Source of the DNA: Runella defluvii
GTDB taxonomy: Bacteria > Bacteroidota > Bacteroidia > Cytophagales > Spirosomataceae
Reading direction: 5' to 3'
Assembly: GCF_014195535.1 (NCBI RefSeq)
Contig: NZ_JACIBY010000005.1
Span: forward strand, 379,845-443,844
DNA: 64,000 bases
Shown here: piece by piece, positions 25,517 to 34,071 of the stretch
Numbering within the stretch: position 1 is the stretch's first letter
How the letters are laid out: every line of letters begins with the position of its first letter
Program-made: the position numbers and the translations under genes
The notes under the pieces: generated by a model
Seen by the model: only the letters and a program-made list of their open reading frames with translations
What the model was told of the DNA's origin: nothing
Databases searched by the model: none

Positions 25517-26392
25517 TTAGAACATTCCGTAAACGGCTTCATCCGCAATACCCACAGAATAAGACTTATTGTACTCTTTTGTTGGCACATAAGTTAAAGC
25601 GATTTCTGGATGCTTTAAGAAGATTCGATAAATAGAAATAGAAGAAATTTTTGGTCCAAGAGAAGCCACAATAACATTATAATCGCTTTTCAATTTGGTT
25701 ATCTCTTCATTTAGTACAGAAAACCCCAAATCTCCACTATAAAAGTCTATTTCAAACGTATTTACTTCCGTTCCTTTACATTGTTCTCTGTGTTGTTTCT
25801 CGATATTCCTTTTCTGATTATCAAATTGGCTACCTTTTTGAAGTCCAAGAACTGTTAATGCGGGTTCGTAGAATCTTACCAACTGATTTGTTCTGTCATA
25901 GTCATATCCCGTCAATATCATCAACGCAGTGTGGCGACCAAATTCAGCTATTCCTGAATGTTTGTATAGTAATCGTGGCCTATCAGGCTCTTTGCAAAGC
26001 CATTCACCATAGTTCAGTGGTTTGTGATAAATATAGTGAGTTTGCTTTGAGTTTTTTTGAAGGAAGAAAAGTAACCCCCAGATTGTTTCACGAGGCATCG
26101 TTGAAATATCAAGAATAACATTTTCTGTACTCATTAGTTTGTTAGCAACTAAACTTTCTAATTTTCGCCAACTGTAAGCAGGATTTTTGTATGATAATTT
26201 CAGTTTTTCTATTTTCACTTTTTTTTCATCACAAATAGCTTGTATCCTCGAAAGATTCTTTGACGAATATGATTCATATTCGTCAAAAATAATCAAATAC
26301 AATGTAACGCTATTAAACTCATTTAGGTTCTTTTGTAAGCCTTCGATAAAGCGTTCTTCCCATCCTAAAACGGCAATTATATTATCAATCAT
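25517..26392 (-). CDS. Unrecognised two-lobed alpha/beta protein of a putative defence operon
   Basis: A 291-residue protein with no family I can name. It has an N-terminal beta-alpha segment (IIAVLGWEERFIEGLQKNL, VTLYLIIFDE), a central NVILDISTMPRETIWGLLFF strand-turn-helix with the striking D95-I-S-T-M-P-R-E102 motif, and a C-terminal Rossmann-like strand-turn-helix (YNVIVASLGPKISSISIYRI). Two repeated alpha/beta halves and a DxST-x-PR turn suggest nucleotide or nucleotide-signal binding, such as in CARF-like sensors, but this is only an inference. It is the last gene of the operon; the ATG at 26392 overlaps the ATPase gene by 8 bp. The TTG at 26401 is a less likely start. AT-rich like its neighbours. 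Confidence 0.75.
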   Translation of the reverse strand: MIDNIIAVLGWEERFIEGLQKNLNEFNSVTLYLIIFDEYESYSSKNLSRIQAICDEKKVKIEKLKLSYKNPAYSWRKLESLVANKLMSTENVILDISTMPRETIWGLLFFLQKNSKQTHYIYHKPLNYGEWLCKEPDRPRLLYKHSGIAEFGRHTALMILTGYDYDRTNQLVRFYEPALTVLGLQKGSQFDNQKRNIEKQHREQCKGTEVNTFEIDFYSGDLGFSVLNEEITKLKSDYNVIVASLGPKISSISIYRIFLKHPEIALTYVPTKEYNKSYSVGIADEAVYGMF

Positions 26393-28106
26393 AGTCGTCA
26401 AAAAGTGTCGGTGGTTGGAGAAGTTGGGTGGCTTCTTTTAATCGTTTATTTTTCGATGCAGCAGCCCACAAATCAGTAGATTTGATACTTATTTCAGAGT
26501 GTTGTCCTATTGGATCTAAACCTCTATCAGGTAGTAACAACCTATTCGGTTCATAATAACTTGTATGTTTACCATCATCTTTACTACGTCCCGTACGCAT
26601 ATATAGCAATTGAGCTTTTTGAGCAATCAATAAAAGATGCTCTAATTTTCTCATAGCTTCGCTTTTATGTTCCGTAATAATGAATTTTATAGCTCTTGGT
26701 TCTGATAAATTACTCTGTAATCTATCTCTGAATAAAGTCATCAAATTATTAAACATATTCAAGATATAATTTTTATCATTCTCTGAGCAACCTTCTATAT
26801 TTCGATGAAGATGTTCTATGCTCTCCCATTTTCGTTTACTAATTGATTTTATAGCCTCTGTCTGAATTGTTGGGCTAATCTCTTTGATGTTAGAATTGTT
26901 AATTTGCTGATTTGACAATACCATTTCAAACATTTCATGGCATGGTGCTAATAAGTTTCTGATTACTCCTGTAGAAAGCTGTACAATTATTTCAAGTCCC
27001 GAATAGGGGGGTAAATTCGCCTTTGAATGTCTTTGTCCAAAATAATACGCTCTATGGTACTTATACACGTAATCACTGACTTGTTTTTGTGATGCGCTTG
27101 GATTTTTCGTCAAATATTCTTTTCTAACAATTTCTTTTGCTTCTTCCAAGCCTTTAATCATACTTGGATTAGTAGGAAAAAAATGTTCTGCGGAAATATT
27201 TATGTTATATAAGCTCAGGCGTCTCTCTATAATATCCTTAGCCATTTTACCAAAATCAGACCTTGAATTACGAAAAGGGTTTTCTTTCTCAACTTTTGTA
27301 AAGTCATGGTCTTCGATAATGCTACCCCCAGAAGCAGTTGTGAAGTGATATTCTTTTTCAGAAGTTATAGCTACCTTAAAACTATAATTAGAGTGGTCGC
27401 GGTATGCAATCCATGAATTAACAATTTTTTTCTGAAAGCTATTCAAATCATGGGCATCGTCAAGCATAAACATGAAGTGAGCATTACCCATAAAAGGTAC
27501 GCTCTTAATCATTTCCAACAAAGGTAAAATTAGTGAATTAAGAGAATAAGTATTATTGTAAAACTCATCAAAATCAGGTGAATTAATTTTTCGTTGGGTC
27601 TTAATTACTTCTCGATGACTAAAAATAGATATAGATTCTAAAAAGGATTTTTCTGACGGTAGAGCCTCACCTGTTAAATATTCAAAGTCATTCTTTAATT
27701 TTAGATTATGCTTAATAAAAGCGTTTTCTATTTCCCTTATTGCATGTAAACTAGTCACCAATTCATTCGCTATGTATAAAGTAAGGTAGTGCTCACTCAC
27801 CAGATACGCTTTAAAGTCATTGAGTAGTTCATATTCTTGTTTGTAAATCAGTGGGGTTTTACAAGGAATATGGATGCCAATATTATGAAAATCAAATTCT
27901 CGCTTTTCTTTTTTAGACTTCAAATATTCAATTTTTGCCGAGTAGTACAGTAACGTCATAGTTTTGCCTGTTCCTCTTTCTCCTGTCAAAAAAATATTGC
28001 GCGGGGAAATGATAAAGCGAGAAAAATTGTGATCTTCTATGTAATAATCTAAGATGTCCTCCTCTGATAGATTATTAGCAGCTTCATACTCAAAGGGGTT
28101 ACGCAT
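26385..28106 (-). CDS. P-loop ATPase, ORC/AAA-like, of a putative defence operon
   Basis: A 573-residue ATPase. Walker A is GERGTGKT at 42-49, preceded by the strand FIISPRNIFLT; Walker B is FMFMLDDAHD at 211-220 with two acidic residues. Between them is a long helical segment, and beyond about residue 330 the protein has a winged-helix-like and helical C-terminal half (SKANLPPYSGLEIIVQLSTG, then many charged helices). This resembles ORC/CDC6-like STAND or AAA+ ATPases found in prokaryotic conflict systems; I cannot verify the family. Its start codon overlaps the HD gene stop by one base (TAATG). Likely the energy-dependent sensor or switch of the system. Confidence 0.8.
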   Translation of the reverse strand: MRNPFEYEAANNLSEEDILDYYIEDHNFSRFIISPRNIFLTGERGTGKTMTLLYYSAKIEYLKSKKEKREFDFHNIGIHIPCKTPLIYKQEYELLNDFKAYLVSEHYLTLYIANELVTSLHAIREIENAFIKHNLKLKNDFEYLTGEALPSEKSFLESISIFSHREVIKTQRKINSPDFDEFYNNTYSLNSLILPLLEMIKSVPFMGNAHFMFMLDDAHDLNSFQKKIVNSWIAYRDHSNYSFKVAITSEKEYHFTTASGGSIIEDHDFTKVEKENPFRNSRSDFGKMAKDIIERRLSLYNINISAEHFFPTNPSMIKGLEEAKEIVRKEYLTKNPSASQKQVSDYVYKYHRAYYFGQRHSKANLPPYSGLEIIVQLSTGVIRNLLAPCHEMFEMVLSNQQINNSNIKEISPTIQTEAIKSISKRKWESIEHLHRNIEGCSENDKNYILNMFNNLMTLFRDRLQSNLSEPRAIKFIITEHKSEAMRKLEHLLLIAQKAQLLYMRTGRSKDDGKHTSYYEPNRLLLPDRGLDPIGQHSEISIKSTDLWAAASKNKRLKEATQLLQPPTLFDDYD

Positions 28107-29110
28107 TAATCAAATTTGGTTATTTTATTAATAATATTGTTGATTTTGTAATCTTCGTATTTACTTTCAAGAGATTTGTACTCTTCTTGCCCAGGAATAG
28201 TTAAATCATCTAATATACAGTTGTTTAGCTGTACAACTGTCCTATCTTTTAATGTAATATTTATTGCAACACTCGTTTTTTTAAATTGCTCACAAAAAGA
28301 CGAATAATGTCGTGCATATTTTCGCTCTTGATCAAGTTTGTGTACACGGCTGTAGATATATTTTAAATTGTCTTCTAATTTTTTTAAATTTTTATCTGTC
28401 TTGGTCTCAATACGTAAGTCATAAGTCAAAGCTATGCGCTCATTATTCTTATCAATAAATATACTGGTTTGCGAAGCATATTCATGAAATTTTAAACTAT
28501 TTTTATGAATAAGTTTATTTTTTTGCATGAAATAAGATGTACGCTGAGGCCCTTCGGCTAATTCATCAGCGAAACGCAGAATAACTGCGACATCTCTTAA
28601 TTTTACTGGATATCCATTGTCAATGTCGCCCGTAGGGTCAATACTTTTCATAGTATCTTTTGAACCGTCACGACTATTTCCACTATGAGCTTCAGCAGCG
28701 GTTGCTATTTGATGTCTTTCTCGTTTATAATTAGCATCTTTATGTAAGAAATCATCGTAAATTTTTGTAATAGTATCATATTTCCAATGTTCTTTTCTGT
28801 CAAATACATTACCAACATCGTGAAAAAGAATAGTCATTCCTAAAAAATACCAATCCCATCCAGAAAACTCCTTTACCATCCCTTTATTTAAAATGATAAA
28901 AGCATTGGACATAACATTTTGAATGTGTTTTGCACTATGATCGGTCAAATTTGGTTCTTTGACTGAAATATTTGGAAATATCTCATCAACTAATTTATTT
29001 CTAATAGATTTATAGTGAGTATAGTACTTATCCGCATCTTCACGGTTATTTAATTCTTTTTTAAGCATTTTCAAAATATGCTTTTCAAAATTTTGTTCAA
29101 TCCAACTCAT
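28106..29110 (-). CDS. HD-domain phosphohydrolase of a putative defence operon
   Basis: A 334-residue protein with an HD-superfamily metal site. The candidate ligands are H58 and H62 (LTDHSAKHIQNV), the doublet H97-D98 (LFHDVGNVFD), H142 (AEAHSGNS) and D182 (RFADELAEGPQR). The RFADEL stretch and the following FADELAEGPQRTSY are typical of HD nucleotide phosphohydrolases, including relatives in conflict systems. The C-terminal 130 residues (VQLNNCILDD) are a separate small domain. It probably hydrolyses a nucleotide or a signal. Its start overlaps the methyltransferase stop as ATGA, and its stop overlaps the ATPase start as TAATG, so the three are translationally coupled. Confidence 0.82.
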   Translation of the reverse strand: MSWIEQNFEKHILKMLKKELNNREDADKYYTHYKSIRNKLVDEIFPNISVKEPNLTDHSAKHIQNVMSNAFIILNKGMVKEFSGWDWYFLGMTILFHDVGNVFDRKEHWKYDTITKIYDDFLHKDANYKRERHQIATAAEAHSGNSRDGSKDTMKSIDPTGDIDNGYPVKLRDVAVILRFADELAEGPQRTSYFMQKNKLIHKNSLKFHEYASQTSIFIDKNNERIALTYDLRIETKTDKNLKKLEDNLKYIYSRVHKLDQERKYARHYSSFCEQFKKTSVAINITLKDRTVVQLNNCILDDLTIPGQEEYKSLESKYEDYKINNIINKITKFD

Positions 29111-30180
29111 TTTAGATATTCGATAATTTTTTTAAAAACTGACCTTGCTAAAAGTGGTGGTACTGCGTTGCCTACTTGCTGTTGTTGAAACCCAATACTA
29201 CCTTTAAACTCGAACCAATCAGGAAAAGATTGTAACCGAGCGGCTTCCCTTACTGATAACCCTCTATCCTGTGTTGGGTGAATTAACATATTTTTTCGAT
29301 AATTACCAATAACAATAGAAGGTGTGTCTTCACGCAAACGGTGGTAAATGCCTGTATGGCAACGAGTAAAGTCTTTGTAGTTATTCATCAGTTCAGCAGG
29401 AATGTTTTGCCAATTGCCTCCCTGTGGGATATACTTATACCTTTTTACTACTAATTCTGAATTTCTGGTAACTTGATGGTTAGCAGACTTTTCAAGATTA
29501 CCTCTTAATTGATTAGCGTAAGGCGAAGAAGGGTCTTTTCCATAGTTTTGCCAATTTTCACTTGCACCTACTTTCAAAATTGGTAAATCATCTAGAGCAT
29601 CTTTAACTGTGTTAATGGTTAAATGTGTCGGTATTGGAAACTCAAATTCGATTCCATCAATGCTTCCTACTATAAAAAAGCGTGTCCGTTTTTGAGGTAC
29701 TCCAAAATCAACTGCATTTAATTTGGCACATGAAACTTTATATCCAAGACCTTCTAAGTCGGCGACTACTTTTTCTAAAAAAAGACCACTCTCGGTTTCC
29801 GAAAAGCCTTTAACATTTTCAAATACCACCCACTTTGGAACAGGCTTTAAAAGCTTGACAATTCTTACAAACTCCTCAAAAAGCCAGTTATTATCATTTT
29901 TTAAATTCCGAGTCTTTTGATTAGATGTAGAGAATCCTTGACAAGGAGGTCCGCCAAATAATATAATGTTTGATTTAGAAGAAATTTTAAGAGGAATCGT
30001 ATTCAAAGCACGTATATCTTTATCGAATATGATTGTCTGGGGTAAATTATGACGATAAGTAGTACAAGCATGTATATCATTTTCAACTGCTAATTTCACA
30101 TCAACACCCGCTTCAAGCGCCCCTAACGACATACCTCCTGCCCCAGAAAACAAGTCAATACCTATAATTTTATTAGCCAT
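29107..30180 (-). CDS. DNA (cytosine-5-)-methyltransferase
   Basis: A 357-residue C5-cytosine methyltransferase with all core motifs in the usual order: I (DLFSGAGG, 9-16, SAM binding), IV (GGPPCQGFS with catalytic C80), VI (ENV, 121-123), VIII (QKRTRFF from 163), IX (REAARLQSFPD) and X (QQVGNAVPP). The target-recognition region between VIII and IX is short, roughly residues 180-290. It is complete and should be active. There is no nearby restriction endonuclease; instead it heads an operon with an HD protein and an ATPase. ATG at 30180 is used; TTG at 30183 is possible. Sequence specificity cannot be inferred. Confidence 0.92.
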   Translation of the reverse strand: MANKIIGIDLFSGAGGMSLGALEAGVDVKLAVENDIHACTTYRHNLPQTIIFDKDIRALNTIPLKISSKSNIILFGGPPCQGFSTSNQKTRNLKNDNNWLFEEFVRIVKLLKPVPKWVVFENVKGFSETESGLFLEKVVADLEGLGYKVSCAKLNAVDFGVPQKRTRFFIVGSIDGIEFEFPIPTHLTINTVKDALDDLPILKVGASENWQNYGKDPSSPYANQLRGNLEKSANHQVTRNSELVVKRYKYIPQGGNWQNIPAELMNNYKDFTRCHTGIYHRLREDTPSIVIGNYRKNMLIHPTQDRGLSVREAARLQSFPDWFEFKGSIGFQQQQVGNAVPPLLARSVFKKIIEYLK

Positions 30181-30384
30181 CAAAGAAAATTTACAATATC
30201 ATTTCAATATGCTAATTTGGCAAAATCTACTAATAACAGAAAAATATCGTTTAACTATTTTGCAAATAACTGAATATCAAGTACTTATAAAATATTTTTT
30301 TATAATCTAACTCTCACACTTCTCTCCCATTATTTCAGGCCGCAAATACCATAACCTCCCCTCCCAGCCACGAGCAAAAAAGCA

Positions 30385-30473
30385 TTTTACCTATAAAATC
30401 GAACAAAAAACGGCCAAAGTTACCTATTAAATCAAACAAAAAAAGCTACAATTTACCTATAAAATCGAACAAA
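30385..30473. repeat. Three-copy 33-bp tandem repeat at the right border of the island
   Basis: Three units, each opening with TTACCTATAAAATCGAACAA or a close variant, start at 30387, 30420 and 30453, exactly 33 bases apart. The motif TTACCTATWAAATCDAACAAA occurs once more at 25382 in the same orientation, across the operon. The rest of the gap 30181-30537 is AT-rich and holds no visible gene or RNA. Confidence 0.75.
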
Positions 30474-30537
30474 GTCCTGATAAAGAAGAGGTTAAAAACT
30501 TCCTTCTCCGAGCAGGAGGTTTCCTCCCACAAACCCA

Positions 30538-31560
30538 CTACCCCTTTGTACCTACCAGCGCGTCCTTACCTTCCAAATACTCCTGCCGCACGACCGTAGC
30601 AGTGCGGTGGTTGCCGTCGGGGCTCCAGCCTGGAGGCATGATGGGATAGAGTAAAAAGGCTTTGAGGCTGGGCGCACTTGCCATGTCTTTCAGGAGTTCC
30701 CACACTTCACCAAAGTAGGTTTCCATAAAATTGCCTGAGTCTATCTTGCGCGTGATACCGTACTCGATAGGGATGTCTTTTCGCTCTACTTGGTACGTGC
30801 CAAATACCCTGTCCCAAATATTAATGAAATTGCAAAAGTTGGTATCCATGTACAGCGGATTGCGGGCGTGGTGCACCCGATGGTCAGAAGGGGTAAGGAT
30901 GTATTTGCCAAAGAAACGTACTTTTTGCAGTCCCAATGTACCATCTTTGAACAGGTTCTCTCCTACGTGAATAAACGTGCCATACGTACCGTCAATAAAC
31001 ATAATGAAAAAGAGCAACTTAGGGTCTAAGCCCGCCAAAATACAAATAGAAGTCCGAATGGCATCGGCGTAGGGAGCTTCGAGAAAAAAGTGCGCGTGGG
31101 CAACCGATAAGTTCATGTCTTCGGGCGTGTGGTGCGTGGCGTGCAAACACCAAAACAGGCGTACTTTATGCCCAAAAAAGTGGTAGATAAAATGGGCAAA
31201 CTCCCACACTACGTAGCCGTAGAGGAGCCAATACCAGGTGAGTGTGGCGTTGAAAGGGGCATACGGCTGTAGAGTGGCAATCATCCAGCCCGTTACGCCC
31301 AAAGAGATATAGCGTGAAATAAAACGATTGAAAACATAGATGATAAAGTTGGTACGATAGACCTTGGTCTGCGGGTTTTTCTGGGCAATGCCTAACCCAA
31401 ACTCAAACACCAACAACAACGGAATCATTGGCCTCAAGGCCGTAAGGATGCCGTCTAAGGTGCTAAACGCACTGTAATCTCCACTGCTAATGATGTTGAT
31501 AATGCCGTTTACGCCTAAAAAGCCTAAAATTTCTTTGTAAAGGGTTTGCAAAATTTCCAT
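30538..31560 (-). CDS. Sterol desaturase / fatty acid hydroxylase family membrane protein (second)
   Basis: A 340-residue multi-pass membrane protein of the same superfamily as 2917-4185 but without the long C-terminal extension. His clusters are H127-FFG-H131 (with H123 nearby), H140-AT-H143-H144 and HRVHH in SDHRVHHARNP. Hydrophobic helices lie at about residues 35-60, 72-95, 105-120 and 170-195. The lipid substrate is unknown. It follows the island directly on the same strand and has the base composition of the core genome, so it belongs to the chromosome flank and not to the island. Start ATG at 31560. Confidence 0.88.
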   Translation of the reverse strand: MEILQTLYKEILGFLGVNGIINIISSGDYSAFSTLDGILTALRPMIPLLLVFEFGLGIAQKNPQTKVYRTNFIIYVFNRFISRYISLGVTGWMIATLQPYAPFNATLTWYWLLYGYVVWEFAHFIYHFFGHKVRLFWCLHATHHTPEDMNLSVAHAHFFLEAPYADAIRTSICILAGLDPKLLFFIMFIDGTYGTFIHVGENLFKDGTLGLQKVRFFGKYILTPSDHRVHHARNPLYMDTNFCNFINIWDRVFGTYQVERKDIPIEYGITRKIDSGNFMETYFGEVWELLKDMASAPSLKAFLLYPIMPPGWSPDGNHRTATVVRQEYLEGKDALVGTKG

Positions 31561-31763
31561 GAGAGGGCTGGTTTACTAAGTCAAAACCATAAGGAGCGTG
31601 ATGGGAATATTTACTGTGCCCCCTACCGCTCATCACGCACTTACAAGGCGCCGTCACGTGATTCCAAGGCGCGACCTTAAAATCATTTCTTCCAACAATC
31701 GCTGGTAATCTACCTTTGTACCGTTATTTTTAAGTGATTCTTAACCTCTTAACGCTACCTGCT

Positions 31764-32333
31764 ATGGAATTCCTTCAGAATGCCGACCCTTTTGTAAAAG
31801 GGTTGTGGTACATTACGCTGCCTGCGTCGTTCATTTTCCTGATTCAAACCGTTATGACGTTTGCGGGAAGCGATGCCTCCGATGGCCTCGATGCCGACTT
31901 CGACGGCGATGTGTCGCACACCGATGGACCGTTTCAATTGTTTTCGTTCCGAAACCTGATTCATTTTTTGTTAGGGTTTGGCTGGACGGGGCTTGGTTTC
32001 TACGAACTCATTTCCAATCAGTTAGCCCTCGTCATTGTTGCTACATTGGCGGGATTGGCGTTGATTGGGGTATTTTTCTTTATTATCAAACAGTTGCAAA
32101 AGCTCAACCAAAACAACGTGATGCGGCTCGAAAATGCCATCGGTAAAACCGCCGAAGTCTATCTGACCATCCCTGCCCAGCAAAACGGACATGGCAAAGT
32201 GCACGTGAGCGTTCAAAATACGCTTCGCGAGCTCAATGCTGTCACCCACCAAGCAGCGCCTATTCCTACGGGGGCGGTTGTTAAAGTGACTGCTACTTTG
32301 CCCAATGACACCTTGGTGGTGGAGCTGTGCTAA
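31764..32333 (+). CDS. NfeD-like membrane protein
   Basis: A 189-residue integral membrane protein with three or four hydrophobic helices (GLWYITLPASFIFLIQTVM, FLLGFGWTGLGFYELI, LALVIVATLAGLALIGVFFF) and a C-terminal OB-fold-like domain (IGKTAEVYLTIPAQQNG to VVKVTATLPNDTLVVE). NfeD-like proteins partner with SPFH proteins such as flotillins, and the next gene, 57 bp downstream, is a flotillin, so a stable membrane complex is likely. I used ATG at 31764; an upstream GTG at 31734 would add ten residues ahead of the helix. Confidence 0.82.
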   Translation: MEFLQNADPFVKGLWYITLPASFIFLIQTVMTFAGSDASDGLDADFDGDVSHTDGPFQLFSFRNLIHFLLGFGWTGLGFYELISNQLALVIVATLAGLALIGVFFFIIKQLQKLNQNNVMRLENAIGKTAEVYLTIPAQQNGHGKVHVSVQNTLRELNAVTHQAAPIPTGAVVKVTATLPNDTLVVELC

Positions 32334-32390
32334 TTCTCTTTTTTTGCTAAACTATTTTCATTCATTTTTTAACTAAATCTCTTTACAACC

Positions 32391-33920
32391 ATGACTCCAT
32401 TGATTACCATCGCGGTGATTGCGGTCGTTATTTTCGCTACCATTACCGCCCTTTTGGCACGTTACAAGCGCTGTCCTTCTGACAAAATTCTTGTCATCTA
32501 CGGACGGACGGGAACCAATAAAGACGGCGGCACGTCGTCGGCGCGCTGTATCCACGGCGGGGGTGCTTTTGTGTGGCCCGTGATTCAGGATTACGCCTTT
32601 TTGGACTTAAAACCCATTTCCATTGAAGCCAATTTGACCAATGCCCTCAGCCGTCAAAATATCCGCATCGACGTTCCTTGCCGTTTTACAGTAGCCATCT
32701 CTACCGAAACCGACAGCATGAACAACGCCGCCGAACGCCTTTTGGGGCTTTCGATGCAGGACATTCAGGAATTGGCCAAGGATATTTTGTTTGGACAACT
32801 TCGTTTGGTGATTGCCACCATGACCATCGAGGAAATCAACTCAGACCGCGACAAGTTTTTGACCAATATTACCCAAAACGTAGAAGCTGAGTTGAAAAAA
32901 ATAGGCTTAAAATTGATTAACGTCAACGTTACCGACTTGCGCGATGAGTCGGGGTACATCGAAGCCCTTGGTAAAGAAGCCGCTGCGAAGGCCATCAACG
33001 AAGCCAAAATCAGCGTAGCCGAACAAGAAAAAGTGGGGGAAATCGGAAAAGCCCTCGCCGACCGCGACCGCGACACCCGCATTGCTGAAACCCAGCGCGA
33101 ACGCGATATTCAAATTGCGCAAACCAAAAAGGACAAAGAAGTGGTCATTGCGGCCACCCTCCGCGACGAAGCCATCGGAAAAGCCGAAGCCGAAAAAGAC
33201 ACGCGTATTAAAATTTCGGAGGCCAACTCCATCGCCGTTCGGGGTGAAAACGAAGCTCGAATCACCATCGCCAACTCCGAAGCCCTCCGCCGTGAGCGCG
33301 AAGCGGAAGCCAACCGTCGTGCCAACGCCGCCGAAAAAGTACAACAAGCAATGGCTTTGGAGGAATCGTATCTGGCTGAACAAAAAGCAGAGACCGCCCG
33401 TGCCGAACGCGAACGTTCGTCGCAGTTGGCCAACACGATTGTCCCTGCCGAAATCGCCAAACAACGCGCCATTATCGAAGCTCAGGCCGAAGCCGAACGC
33501 ATCCGCGAAAAAGCCAAAGGGGAAGCCGACGCGATTTATGCCAAAATGGAGGCCGAAGCAAAAGGGTTGTACGAAATCCTGACCAAACAGGCCGAAGGGT
33601 ACAAAGAAGTAGTGCAAGCCGCAGGTGGCGACCCGTCGAAAGCCTTCCAGTTGTTGTTGATTGAAAAACTTCCTGAATTGATACAAATTCAAGTAGAAGC
33701 CGTGAAAAATATCAAAATCGACAAAGTGACGGTTTGGGACAATGGCGGAAGCAACGGTGAGAACTCATCTACCGCCAATTTTATCTCTGGCATGATGAAA
33801 TCGGTTCCTCCCCTCAATGACCTTTTCAACATGGCAGGTTTGAATCTTCCTGATTACTTAAAAGGCAAAGAATCGGGCGAAACTCCAACGATTCAGCTCC
33901 CAACGGATTCTAAATCGTAA
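32391..33920 (+). CDS. Flotillin family (SPFH) protein, YqiK/FloA-like
   Basis: A 509-residue flotillin-type protein. One N-terminal transmembrane helix (LITIAVIAVVIFATITALL, about 4-22) anchors an SPFH domain (KILVIYGRTG, GAFVWPVIQDYAFLDLKPIS, FGQLRLVIATMTIEEIN, SGYIEALGKEAAAKAI). From about 205 to 420 there is an uninterrupted, Ala/Glu/Arg-rich coiled coil (AEKDTRIKISE, EAEANRRANAAEK, AEAERIREKAKG), then LYEILTKQAEGYKEVVQAAG and a Gly/Ser-rich tail. It scaffolds membrane microdomains in partnership with the NfeD-like protein encoded just upstream. High-GC composition and periodic codons in the coiled coil create long false frames on both strands. Confidence 0.92.
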   Translation: MTPLITIAVIAVVIFATITALLARYKRCPSDKILVIYGRTGTNKDGGTSSARCIHGGGAFVWPVIQDYAFLDLKPISIEANLTNALSRQNIRIDVPCRFTVAISTETDSMNNAAERLLGLSMQDIQELAKDILFGQLRLVIATMTIEEINSDRDKFLTNITQNVEAELKKIGLKLINVNVTDLRDESGYIEALGKEAAAKAINEAKISVAEQEKVGEIGKALADRDRDTRIAETQRERDIQIAQTKKDKEVVIAATLRDEAIGKAEAEKDTRIKISEANSIAVRGENEARITIANSEALRREREAEANRRANAAEKVQQAMALEESYLAEQKAETARAERERSSQLANTIVPAEIAKQRAIIEAQAEAERIREKAKGEADAIYAKMEAEAKGLYEILTKQAEGYKEVVQAAGGDPSKAFQLLLIEKLPELIQIQVEAVKNIKIDKVTVWDNGGSNGENSSTANFISGMMKSVPPLNDLFNMAGLNLPDYLKGKESGETPTIQLPTDSKS

Positions 33921-33931
33921 TGACAAAGTCC

Positions 33932-34053
33932 GATAGCGCGAGTGTCTCACTCGTGATGACTATTCAAAGGCTTCCAGCCTTTGAGTTTTAGTCAATAATT
34001 GAAAAGGCTAGAAGCCTAATAATGAAGATCACGAACGAGACGTTCGCGCTATC
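33932..34053. repeat. Composite palindromic element with internal hairpins
   Basis: The 26-base arms 33932-33957 (GATAGCGCGAGTGTCTCACT and on) and 34028-34053 are near-perfect inverted repeats. Each arm itself folds (CGAGTG-TCT-CACTCG; CGAACG-AGA-CGTTCG). The differences between the arms are concentrated at the positions that pair within each hairpin, as if compensatory. Between them lie two smaller hairpins, CAAAGGCT-TCC-AGCCTTTG and AGGCT-AGA-AGCCT. Confidence 0.65.
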
Positions 34054-34071
34054 TGAGGTAATATTTACGCT

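Noticed and set aside
33082-33582. 166-codon plus-strand frame inside the flotillin gene
   Set aside because: A Lys/Pro-rich shadow frame of the same coiled coil without any domain.
32907-33692. 261-codon minus-strand frame inside the flotillin gene
   Set aside because: It is the antisense of the Ala/Glu/Arg coiled coil and gives Phe/Gly-rich low complexity; the flotillin frame has full family motifs.
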